DNA of 38,170 nt from Desulfobacteraceae bacterium (GTDB taxonomy: Bacteria; Desulfobacterota; DSM-4660; Desulfatiglandales; B25-G16). Location of the stretch: positions 1 to 38,170 of the forward strand of contig JAUWNK010000007.1 of assembly GCA_030612685.1 (NCBI GenBank), written 5' to 3'. The position numbers and the translations under genes are program-made. Positions 15,588 to 22,905 of the stretch are shown here, piece after piece. The notes beneath the pieces are model-generated. The model was given only the letters and a program-made list of their open reading frames with translations. It ran no database searches and had not been told where the DNA came from. The stretch's first letter is position 1. Each line of letters opens with the position of its first letter.

Positions 15588-17015
15588 ATGGAATATAGTT
15601 CAAAAAATATCCAACCTGATACCAACCGGTTCAGATTGGTTAAGTTTTTTGCCTATGCAAGTTTTGTGATCCTCATTATTTCGAGCTTCATCCTCGCAAT
15701 GGTTATTTCTCAGCGGGCCACAAAGTTATTGATGAATACCTATGAAAATCACGCTCTCCTTATAGCAAATAATTTGAACCATCAAGTATTTCACTATTTC
15801 AATATACCTGTTAGGTACAGATACGGTGCAATCAGGTTGAGAGAAAAGGAACAATCTGATCTGATGGATAAAATAGTCAAGACCACTATTCACTCCTTTA
15901 ACATAGAAGAGGTTAATATATATGATGCCCAAAAAGGGATCATTGCCTATAGTACCAATAAGGATCTGATCGGATTAACTGGCAGAGGAGGTATGGGATA
16001 TAGAGATGCCCTTGAGGGAAAACATAGCTCACGTTTAATATCCCGTGAACCTGCCATTTCTGGGTCCTGGTTCATGGATTTTACGAAGGAAAAGAAGCTG
16101 AAGACTTTTATACCCTTTAAGGCTGAACCCCCTTTTTCTTATATTGGGATTTTGGGTGTATTTGAATTGACCCAAGATCTCACCAAAGAATATGAATCTA
16201 TATTAAAATTCAGGTATCTCATCTTTGGTGTATCTTTTGTGATTATGTTTTTTATATTTCTGGCTCTCCTGCTTGTAGTGAGGAAGGCTGAACATCTCCT
16301 TAGAAAAAGAGAACAGGAACAGAAGTTATTAGAAGATCAACTGAATCAAGCGGAGCGTTTAGCTGTGCTTGGTGAAATGGTAGCCGGTGTTTCTCACGAG
16401 ATAAAAAACCCTTTAGGCATAATCAGGAGTACCGCCGAATTTTTGGCAGAAAATCCAAAATCCGATCAGATCCAAAAGAAATTATCTAATATTATTATTG
16501 ATGAGTCAGGGCGCCTAAATGATATTGTTACTGACTTTCTTGACTTTGCCAAGCCCCAGGTGCCAAATCTGCAAGATTGTCACCTTGAAGAAATTATAAA
16601 CAGAAACCTCTCTTTCCTGCGGCCTGAATTAGATAAAAAAGGGGTCAGTATAAATAACGGCAATCTGAATAGTAAACCATTTACTATTAAGGCAGACCCG
16701 GAGCTCCTTTACAGGGCGTTCTTAAATATTTTTCTAAACGCTATTCAGTCAATGAAGGATGGCGGTAATATCGATATTAAGGTTGAAGAGGAGAAAGAAA
16801 ATTACAAGGTAGAAATTCAGGATACAGGAATAGGGATCAACAAGGAAAACCTAAACAAGATATTTAATCCCTTTTTTACAACAAAGGAGAAAGGAAGTGG
16901 CCTTGGGCTGGCTATCGTGAAAAAGATTATAGAGGGGCATAAGGGAGATATATGGATAGAGAGCGAGGAAGAAGTAGGTACAAGTGTATTTGTTAAATTG
17001 CCACGAAAAAGATGA
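15588..17015 (+). CDS. Membrane sensor histidine kinase
   Basis: This 475-aa kinase is the input half of a two-component system with the next gene. It has a membrane segment at about 20-42, a roughly 165-residue extracytoplasmic sensor region (about 43-208) of unrecognised type, a second membrane segment at about 210-232, and a coiled linker. The HisKA box is GVSHEIKNPLG with phospho-acceptor H270. The HATPase domain shows the N box (FLNAIQSM), G1 (DTGIGI), the F box (FNPFFTTKEKGSGLGLAIV) and G2 in order. There is no HAMP or PAS domain that I can see. The kinase resembles the group pairing with NtrC-type regulators (AtoS, ZraS and similar), but the signal cannot be assigned. The ATG at 15588 has only a weak ribosome site. 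Confidence 0.93.
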   Translation: MEYSSKNIQPDTNRFRLVKFFAYASFVILIISSFILAMVISQRATKLLMNTYENHALLIANNLNHQVFHYFNIPVRYRYGAIRLREKEQSDLMDKIVKTTIHSFNIEEVNIYDAQKGIIAYSTNKDLIGLTGRGGMGYRDALEGKHSSRLISREPAISGSWFMDFTKEKKLKTFIPFKAEPPFSYIGILGVFELTQDLTKEYESILKFRYLIFGVSFVIMFFIFLALLLVVRKAEHLLRKREQEQKLLEDQLNQAERLAVLGEMVAGVSHEIKNPLGIIRSTAEFLAENPKSDQIQKKLSNIIIDESGRLNDIVTDFLDFAKPQVPNLQDCHLEEIINRNLSFLRPELDKKGVSINNGNLNSKPFTIKADPELLYRAFLNIFLNAIQSMKDGGNIDIKVEEEKENYKVEIQDTGIGINKENLNKIFNPFFTTKEKGSGLGLAIVKKIIEGHKGDIWIESEEEVGTSVFVKLPRKR

Positions 17016-17050
17016 GCTAAATAGCATAAAGTTCACTTTTCTCCAATTCC

Positions 17051-17085
17051 AGTCGAGTAACCAGTAACCAATAACGAGTAACGAG
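17051..17085. repeat. Five tandem heptamers just before the response regulator start
   Basis: 17051-17085 divides exactly into five 7-bp units, of which the last four are TAAC(C/G)A(G/A). The final unit merges with the CGAGG that serves as ribosome-binding site for the ATG at 17089. This is the cleanest tandem heptamer array in the window. Confidence 0.75.
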
Positions 17086-17088
17086 GAA

Positions 17089-18453
17089 ATGGAAACGATC
17101 TTAATTGTAGACGATGAAAAGAACTATCTGGTCATCCTCGAAGCCCTTCTGGCTCCTGAGGGCTATGAGATAATTACAGAAGATAATTCCATCAATGCCC
17201 TCCGTCTGATCAGGGAAGCGGATCTGGATTTAGTAATTACTGATATGAAAATGCCCGGGATGGACGGGATGGTACTCTTAGATGAGGTAAAGAAAATAGA
17301 CCCTGAACTCCCGGTTATCATAATGACTGCCTACGGGACAATAGAGATGGCAGTGGAGGCAATGAAAAAGAGGGCCTATGATTACATCACCAAGCCATTC
17401 AGGAATGAGGAATTAAAGCTGAGCATCAAAAAAGCCCTCGAGCTTCACAGGCTGAAAAAGGAAAATCGTCTCCTCAGTCAGGCCCTTTCGGATCGTTATA
17501 AATATGGAAATATAATTGGCAAGAGTGCCCCTATGATCAAGATCTTTGAGATGATAGGGAAAGTTGCTCAGTCCAGGGCATCTATAATGATTACAGGCTC
17601 ATCTGGCACAGGTAAAGAACTTATAGCCAAGGCCATTCATTATAATAGCCCGAGGAAAAACAGGCCCTTTATCTCCATAAATTGCGGTGCATTGACTGAA
17701 ACCTTGTTAGAAAGTGAACTTTTCGGTCATGAAAGGGGCGCCTTTACCGGGGCTGTTACCATGAAAAAGGGGCGATTTGAATTGGCCGATGAGGGGACCC
17801 TGTTTCTGGATGAGGTTGGCGATATGCCACCTTCTTTACAGGTAAAGCTTCTCAGGGTGTTGCAGGAGATGGAATTTGAAAGGGTGGGTGGGACTAAAAC
17901 CATTAAGGTAGATGTCAGAATTTTGACAGCCTCTAATCGCAAATTAAAAGAAGATATAGAGAGTGGGATATTTAGGGAGGATCTTTTCTATCGCCTGAAT
18001 GTGGTCCAGATAGAGGTACCACCTTTAAAAGATAGGATCGAAGACATTCCCCTTCTCGTGGCACATTTTATAGAAAAATTCCAGCCAGCTAAAAAGAAAA
18101 AGATAGAACTGGCCCCCGAGGTCTGGAAGGCCCTGTACAGCTACCACTGGCCTGGGAATATCAGGGAGCTGGAAAATACAATAGAAAGGGCATTAGTGAT
18201 GAGTTCAGATGAAACTATAATCTTAGGAGATCTACCCGATTATTTGGTGAAAAAGGAAGAGGAAAAGATAGACCTTGATAAAATTGTGCCAAGGAATCTA
18301 ACATTAGCTGAGGCCCTTGAACAGATAGAGGGAAAACTTATTGTAAGAGCCCTTAAATCCACCAATAATGTGCAGTCCAGGGCAGCCGAGATGCTCGGCA
18401 TCAGTCGACATGTGATGCATTATAAGATGAAGAAATATGGGATGCTAACTTAG
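17089..18453 (+). CDS. NtrC-family sigma54-dependent response regulator
   Basis: This 454-aa transcription activator is the output partner of the upstream kinase. The receiver domain (1-120) has the acidic pair (VDDEK) and phospho-acceptor D52 (VITDMKMPG). The AAA+ domain (about 144-370) has Walker A GSSGTGKE at about 170 and the sigma54-contact loop GAFTGA at 217-222, with Walker B LFLDEVGDM, so it should drive open-complex formation by RNA polymerase-sigma54. A Fis-type helix-turn-helix ends the protein (about 410-452, AAEMLGISRHVMHYKMKKYG). Its likely targets are the two identical palindromes at 18726 and 18803, in front of the sigma54 promoter 270-480 bp downstream of its stop. It could also be autoregulatory or act elsewhere. 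Confidence 0.95.
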   Translation: METILIVDDEKNYLVILEALLAPEGYEIITEDNSINALRLIREADLDLVITDMKMPGMDGMVLLDEVKKIDPELPVIIMTAYGTIEMAVEAMKKRAYDYITKPFRNEELKLSIKKALELHRLKKENRLLSQALSDRYKYGNIIGKSAPMIKIFEMIGKVAQSRASIMITGSSGTGKELIAKAIHYNSPRKNRPFISINCGALTETLLESELFGHERGAFTGAVTMKKGRFELADEGTLFLDEVGDMPPSLQVKLLRVLQEMEFERVGGTKTIKVDVRILTASNRKLKEDIESGIFREDLFYRLNVVQIEVPPLKDRIEDIPLLVAHFIEKFQPAKKKKIELAPEVWKALYSYHWPGNIRELENTIERALVMSSDETIILGDLPDYLVKKEEEKIDLDKIVPRNLTLAEALEQIEGKLIVRALKSTNNVQSRAAEMLGISRHVMHYKMKKYGMLT

Positions 18454-18465
18454 ATGTAACTACAC

Positions 18466-18500
18466 AGGTTCAAAGTTCCAGGTTCAAGGTTCAATGGTTA
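18466..18500. repeat. Tandem heptamers after the response regulator
   Basis: The units AGGTTCA, AAGTTCC, AGGTTCA and AGGTTCA run without gaps from 18466, then ATGGTTA. Reverse words (TGAACCATTAACC) follow at about 18505-18517, allowing a stem. Confidence 0.65.
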
Positions 18501-18590
18501 TTTGCTGAACCATTAACCGTTAAACGCGGGTTTTTCATGAGCCGGTTGAGGAGTATTGGCATGGACAATGGTTCATGGCTCCAAGTTGAA

Positions 18591-18697
18591 CCCCTGGCCC
18601 AGACCTGATTTCAAGAAGTTGGATTTAAGATAGATACTTTTAAATAGTCAGGAGTTGCTTTCCTTGACAACGGCCATCGCGCCAGGGCGGGCTTGAA
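18591..18697. repeat. Repeat with conserved ends and variable core, copy F2 (107 bp)
   Basis: It begins CCCCTGGCCCAGACCTG and ends GCCAGGGCGGGCTTGAA. The ends match copy F1 (10675-10781) but the interior does not. The end words CCTGGC and GCCAGG are inverted copies of each other. Confidence 0.6.
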
Positions 18698-18725
18698 CCT
18701 GACAACCTGGGTAGTTACAATTAGA

Positions 18726-18743
18726 TGTTAAAAAATTTTAACA
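18726..18743. promoter_or_regulatory. Enhancer-like palindrome, site 1
   Basis: TGTTAAAAAATTTTAACA has two 8-bp arms (TGTTAAAA/TTTTAACA) around a 2-bp centre. It is identical over all 18 bp to site 2 (18803-18820). Its centre is about 207 bp upstream of the predicted sigma54 start, within the usual range for NtrC-type activator sites. Confidence 0.7.
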
Positions 18744-18802
18744 AAAATAAGCCTGTTATTTCAATATGTTAAACATTCAATAAGCCTATTAGTGAGAGAA
18801 GA

Positions 18803-18820
18803 TGTTAAAAAATTTTAACA
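18803..18820. promoter_or_regulatory. Enhancer-like palindrome, site 2
   Basis: An exact second copy of TGTTAAAAAATTTTAACA, starting 77 bp after site 1 and centred about 130 bp upstream of the predicted start. Two such sites on one face region are the classic layout for cooperative binding of NtrC-family dimers. Confidence 0.7.
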
Positions 18821-18914
18821 AATCATAATTATAGCTATGGAAAGAAAAATCTGAGGATTGATAATTTTCAATAAATTTCAATCAGTTATCTTCTAATACG
18901 GGAAGTTTGAAAAC

Positions 18915-18931
18915 TTGGCAAGAATATTGCA
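18915..18931 (+). promoter_or_regulatory. Sigma54 (RpoN) promoter
   Basis: TTGGCAAGAATATTGCA contains the -24 GG (18917-18918) and -12 GC (18929-18930) exactly 12 bp apart. It matches the TGGCAC-N5-TTGCA consensus at all but one of the defined positions. Transcription should start at about A18942. Nothing coding lies between here and the terminator at 18970-19003. Confidence 0.82.
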
Positions 18932-18941
18932 GATTAATTTA

Positions 18942-19003
18942 ATCAGAATAAAAACTCTTTTCTCCTAACAAAAAACCAACCATGTAAGAGTGGTTGGTTT
19001 TTT
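18942..19003 (+). ncRNA. Candidate sigma54-dependent small RNA (about 62 nt)
   Basis: The interval from the predicted sigma54 start to the end of the terminator T-run is about 62 nt and has no ORF longer than a start-stop pair. The 5' half is unstructured and contains CTCTTTTCTCCTAAC (18955-18969), complementary to Shine-Dalgarno-type GGAG sequences. The 3' half is a 13-bp terminator stem. ACTCTT (18954-18959) is also complementary to AAGAGT (18986-18991) in the terminator loop, so a pseudoknot or alternative pairing is possible. A short, activator-controlled trans-acting sRNA is the simplest reading; a read-through leader into antisense of era is the alternative. Expression is not shown. Confidence 0.55.
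18970..19003. terminator. Bidirectional rho-independent terminator
   Basis: AAAAAACCAACCA (18970-18982) pairs perfectly with TGGTTGGTTTTTT (18991-19003) around an 8-nt loop. Read on plus it ends the sigma54-driven transcript; read on minus it ends era, whose stop codon is at 19006-19008. Confidence 0.88.
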
Positions 19004-19005
19004 GT

Positions 19006-19890
19006 TTAGTATCCAAGCCTTCTTAAAGAACGAGTATCACTGCTCCAATTTTTTTCTACCTTGACAAAAAGCTCCAGGTATACTCTAAGTGAAAATATTC
19101 TTTCTATTTCAATCCTTGCGTTTCTTCCTATTTTTTTAATCATTCTTCCATTTTTACCAATAATTATCCCTTTCTGTGATGCCTTTTCCACAAATATAGT
19201 TGCCATGACAGCAAGGAGATTCCTTTCCGTGTCTTCCTTTAAACTTTCAACAACCACAGCCGAAGAATATGGCAATTCCTCTCTTGTCTCATGATATATC
19301 TTCTCCCTTATAATTTCGGCTATTAGAAATTCCTCAGACTTATCAGTGAGCATATCAGGAGGAAAAAATTGTGGCCCTGGAGATAGTGTCTTTTTTAGCT
19401 CCTCTTTTAAGGTTTCCAACCCATCTCCATAAAGGGCGGATATAGGTATGATGGAGTCAAAACAATGAAGTTTGCTATATGATTCAATTATTGGCAGGAG
19501 GTTTTCTTTTCTGATTAGATCTATCTTGTTTATGGCCAGGATGGCAGGTTTATCTGTTTTTTTCAAAAGTCTTAAAATAATATTCATCTCGTCATTAACA
19601 CCTTCCTCCAATTCGACTACAAGAAGTATGATATCAACCTCCCCCAAAGAAGCTTTAGCCGATCTAACCATGCTTTTATGGAGCAAGGATCTCGTTTGAT
19701 GGATGCCAGGGGTGTCTATGAATGCCATCTGAAAATTTTCTCCATTATAAATCCCCAGGATCCTATTCCTGGTAGTTTGGGGCCTGGGTGATGTAATGGC
19801 TATTTTTTTTCCAAGTAACTTATTTAGAAGGGTTGATTTGCCAACGTTAGGAGGCCCGATTATGGCTATAAAACCGGATAAAAAACTCAT
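19006..19890 (-). CDS. era: GTPase Era
   Basis: Era is an essential GTPase that binds the 3' end of 16S rRNA during 30S maturation. The length of 294 aa is typical. G1 is GPPNVGKS (12-19), the switch region carries SPRPQTTRNRI, G3 is DTPG in FIDTPGIH and G4 is NKID. The C-terminal KH domain (about 210-290) has the GKNGRMIKKIG loop used for rRNA binding and ends with the family's LFVKVEKNW segment. It lies 20 bp after the nfi stop as the last gene of the uvrD-nfi-era operon, and shares a bidirectional terminator with the small transcript on the other strand. Confidence 0.97.
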   Translation of the reverse strand: MSFLSGFIAIIGPPNVGKSTLLNKLLGKKIAITSPRPQTTRNRILGIYNGENFQMAFIDTPGIHQTRSLLHKSMVRSAKASLGEVDIILLVVELEEGVNDEMNIILRLLKKTDKPAILAINKIDLIRKENLLPIIESYSKLHCFDSIIPISALYGDGLETLKEELKKTLSPGPQFFPPDMLTDKSEEFLIAEIIREKIYHETREELPYSSAVVVESLKEDTERNLLAVMATIFVEKASQKGIIIGKNGRMIKKIGRNARIEIERIFSLRVYLELFVKVEKNWSSDTRSLRRLGY

Positions 19891-19910
19891 ATGGGACCAG
19901 AAAGCTTCCT

Positions 19911-20588
19911 TTATTTATTTGTACACCTAACTGAATTTACAAGGAGGTGAGCCTGCCTGGTAGGTTCAGGGATTCTATATATTGAACATGTTTCAAGAAC
20001 AAATCTTATGCAATCCTTTAGTATTACCCCATATCCTGGAGAGATAAAGATAGGCTTGACCCCTGCCCTTGTCCTAACCACAGCTCCGATAACACTATTT
20101 TGATATCTGAGATAGACATAATCACCTTTATGTTCCCCAACTGGATTAAATTCACCCACGAGCCTGGATTTTGCGCAACCAATAGTTGGCTTATTTAAAA
20201 GTACTCCCAGATGTGAGGCAATGCCAAGGCCTCTCGGGTGTGCAATACCCTGCCCATCACAGAAGATCAAATCCGGCTCTATCTCTATCTTTCTAAGTGC
20301 GTCAATTAAGGCGGGAATTTCCCTGAAGCTTAAAAGACCTGGGATGTAAGGAAAGAAAACCTCCTTTTGAGACCATTTCTCTTCTATCTTAACTAATGAG
20401 GGAAAATCAAGAACAACCACCCCTGCCCAGACTGTATTAGCATCTTTTTCATAAGAGACATCTAACCCTGCAATATATTTAATTTTCTTATCTATCTTTT
20501 TTAAAATAACCTTATCTTTTAGCCATTTCTGGATATTGACTGCATCTTCATATGTTACATTCCATGGATGTAAATCCGTGATATCCAT
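19911..20588 (-). CDS. nfi: Endonuclease V (deoxyinosine 3' endonuclease)
   Basis: Endonuclease V nicks DNA one base 3' of deaminated adenine (inosine) to start repair. The 225-aa product has the conserved blocks: AGLDVSY with the first catalytic Asp, the YIPGLLSFRE stretch with the catalytic Glu and the strand-separating PYIP wedge, DLIFCDGQGIAHPRGLGIASHLG with the second Asp and conserved His, and PTIGCAKSRLVG. ATG at 20588 lies 1 bp from the uvrD stop, so translation is coupled. Deaminated-purine defence is thus represented twice in this window, here on DNA and by rdgB on the nucleotide pool. Confidence 0.96.
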   Translation of the reverse strand: MDITDLHPWNVTYEDAVNIQKWLKDKVILKKIDKKIKYIAGLDVSYEKDANTVWAGVVVLDFPSLVKIEEKWSQKEVFFPYIPGLLSFREIPALIDALRKIEIEPDLIFCDGQGIAHPRGLGIASHLGVLLNKPTIGCAKSRLVGEFNPVGEHKGDYVYLRYQNSVIGAVVRTRAGVKPIFISPGYGVILKDCIRFVLETCSIYRIPEPTRQAHLLVNSVRCTNK

Positions 20589-20589
20589 C

Positions 20590-22800
20590 CTAAATCTTCT
20601 CTAAACTCGTATAGCCAAGGTGAAGTAGCTTGATGCCCCTATCTTTAAAGATTACCTCTACCCTGTCCTCATCCAGAAATCTGGCTATCACCCCTGCACC
20701 AAAGGCTGGATGATTGATCCTGTCGCCTGGTTTCAGCCGTGATGAGTCCGCCGCATGTGGTTCCATGGACTTGGTGAAAGGTCTTGATCTTAAAATTGCG
20801 CTATCAGGACCGACACCTGCCCGCCCATGCATGGCTGCGGTAAACGGGGTACTGGCAGGCGGGTAAGATGACATAAAGGGCTGGTGTTCAATGACATCTT
20901 GTGGCAGGGCCCTGATAAATGATGAAAGGCCCCTCTTGTAATTACCTATCCATCCTTCAGAATTACCTACTAACCCCTGCCCCGGATAGACCATAATGAG
21001 TTTATCCTTGGCCCGAGTGGCTGCAACATATAAAAGCCTGAGTTCTTCCTCAAGGCTCTCTGTATTTCTAAAGGATTTCCCAGGTGGAAAGCGTCCATCC
21101 ACAAGCCAGATAATGAAAACTACCCTCCACTCTAAACCTTTAGCTGAATGTACAGTAGAGAGGGTTAGATAATCCTTTATATCAAAAGGCCTAACATCCA
21201 CCGGACTTGCCGGAGGTTCAAGGGAGAGGTCATCCAAAAATGCCCTCAGGCTTTTATACCTGCTTGCCATTGAAATTAACTGCTCTAACTCCTGTTGCCT
21301 TCTTGGGAAGTCATCGAATTTTTCCCTTAAAAATGGATTGTAATATTCAAACGCAAGCCCTACCCCTTTTTCAGGCCTTAAACGTGCTGTGGAAAGCACA
21401 CTCATGAGTTTAGCTAATTCAGTGAGCCCCTCTTTTTCCTTATTGCTCCCAGGCCATTTATCTACCCCGGCTGGTAAAACATCCTCTTTTTTCATCCAAT
21501 CTATTATTGCCTGACTCTTTCCTGGACCAATATTTTTTATTAACCGTAAGAGGCGGCCCCAGCTAAGAATGTCCTCCCTATTAATAATGACCCTTAGGTG
21601 GGCTAAGAGATCTTTGATGTGCGCAGACTCCATAAACTTAAATCCTCCGTATTTGGCAAAGGGTAGATTCCGGCGTGTAAGTTCAAGTTCTAATTCAAAT
21701 GAATGATAGGCTGCTCTAAATAGAACAGCTATATCTCTCAGCGCTATTCCCTCATCCAATAGATTTTCTATAGCCCTGCATACATAAACTGCCTGATCAC
21801 GTTCGGTTCCGGTGTCAATAGCCAATGGCACTTCATCACCACCCCTCCTTGTAAAGAGGCATTTGGTGTACTTCTGGCTTGCCTGATCCATAAGGGCATT
21901 TGTCATAGTAAGTATGGACTGAGTGGATCTATAATTTTCTTCCAGTTTTATGATCCTTGTCTCTGGAAAGTAAACTGGAAAGTCAAACATATTTTTAAAA
22001 TTGGCTCCTCTAAAAGAATAGATGCACTGAGAATCATCACCTACAACCATAACATTTTTATGGGGAGAACCAAGATAGCGGACGATATCTGCCTGAATGG
22101 TATTTGTATCCTGATATTCGTCAACCATGATATATTTGTATCTATTGGCCAAGGTTAGCCTAATATCTTCATTTTCCTCCAAAATTAGTCTAAAGAAAAG
22201 GATAAGATCATCATAATCCATCAGGTTGTTTCTTCTTTTGTATTCTTTGTAAATTTGAAGGAGGTGCTCTATCTGTGGAAGAATAGGTAGAAATTGAGGA
22301 TACTCTGTCTCCATAATCTCGGCCAAGTGCTTCTCCATGTTGACCGCTTTGCTGAGAATATTTGAAATAGTGGAACTTCTTGGAAACCTCATGGGCCTTT
22401 CCTCTCCGTCTACTTCAGGAATAAGGGCATGAGCTGCCTCCTCCATGTCTGATCTATCCATGATAGTAAAGGAGGGAGAAAAGCCGACCCTTTTTGCCTC
22501 TTCCCTTAAAACCCGCTGGGCAAGGGAATGGAATGTGCCACCAGATACCTCTCTGCATCTCCTGTCTGTTAGCTTTGCTGCCCTCTCAAGCATCTCTTTG
22601 GCTGCCTTTCTCGTAAAGGTAAGAAGAAGTATCTCCTTTGGTGGCACACCTCTTTCTACCAGCCAGGCGACCCTATAGACCAGAGCCCTGGTCTTTCCAC
22701 TTCCAGCCCCTGCAATCACGAGGATCGGCCCATCTGGGGCTGTAACTGCGGACAACTGGGCAGGATTCAGGACATTTTTGTAATCGATTTTATTTGCCAA
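20590..22800 (-). CDS. UvrD/PcrA-type superfamily 1 DNA helicase
   Basis: This 736-aa 3'-5' DNA helicase probably acts in excision repair and replication fork maintenance. Motifs run in order: Walker A GAGSGKTRAL (about 31-40), LTFTRKAAKEM (Ia), VDEYQDTN (II), GDDSQCIYSFRGA (III), LEENYRST (IV), LSTVHSAKGLEW (V) and VAATRAKD (VI). The C-terminal segment GDRINHPAFGAGVIARF with VIFKD is the small Tudor-like domain of PcrA that contacts RNA polymerase. The initiation codon is TTG at 22800, preceded by AAGGTG; no ATG exists nearby. The gene heads the operon with nfi and era. It could be annotated uvrD or pcrA. Confidence 0.94.
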   Translation of the reverse strand: MANKIDYKNVLNPAQLSAVTAPDGPILVIAGAGSGKTRALVYRVAWLVERGVPPKEILLLTFTRKAAKEMLERAAKLTDRRCREVSGGTFHSLAQRVLREEAKRVGFSPSFTIMDRSDMEEAAHALIPEVDGEERPMRFPRSSTISNILSKAVNMEKHLAEIMETEYPQFLPILPQIEHLLQIYKEYKRRNNLMDYDDLILFFRLILEENEDIRLTLANRYKYIMVDEYQDTNTIQADIVRYLGSPHKNVMVVGDDSQCIYSFRGANFKNMFDFPVYFPETRIIKLEENYRSTQSILTMTNALMDQASQKYTKCLFTRRGGDEVPLAIDTGTERDQAVYVCRAIENLLDEGIALRDIAVLFRAAYHSFELELELTRRNLPFAKYGGFKFMESAHIKDLLAHLRVIINREDILSWGRLLRLIKNIGPGKSQAIIDWMKKEDVLPAGVDKWPGSNKEKEGLTELAKLMSVLSTARLRPEKGVGLAFEYYNPFLREKFDDFPRRQQELEQLISMASRYKSLRAFLDDLSLEPPASPVDVRPFDIKDYLTLSTVHSAKGLEWRVVFIIWLVDGRFPPGKSFRNTESLEEELRLLYVAATRAKDKLIMVYPGQGLVGNSEGWIGNYKRGLSSFIRALPQDVIEHQPFMSSYPPASTPFTAAMHGRAGVGPDSAILRSRPFTKSMEPHAADSSRLKPGDRINHPAFGAGVIARFLDEDRVEVIFKDRGIKLLHLGYTSLEKI

Positions 22801-22905
22801 GATTCACCTTTTTTAATGATTCTATCAACAATCGGCAGAGGACCCCGGGCGTAAGCCCGTGGGTATCTACATCCTTGAGGTAACCGGCCTGAAACTATTT
22901 GCATG

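Noticed and set aside
17051-18500. CRISPR array or integron attC array as explanation of the tandem 7-bp repeats and F elements
   Set aside because: No 24-47 bp repeats with equal spacers, no cas genes, and no RYYYAAC/GTTRRRY core sites or integrase.
18982-18987. ATG-TAA start-stop pair in the candidate sRNA loop
   Set aside because: No ribosome site at suitable distance and it lies in the terminator hairpin; not considered a coding signal.
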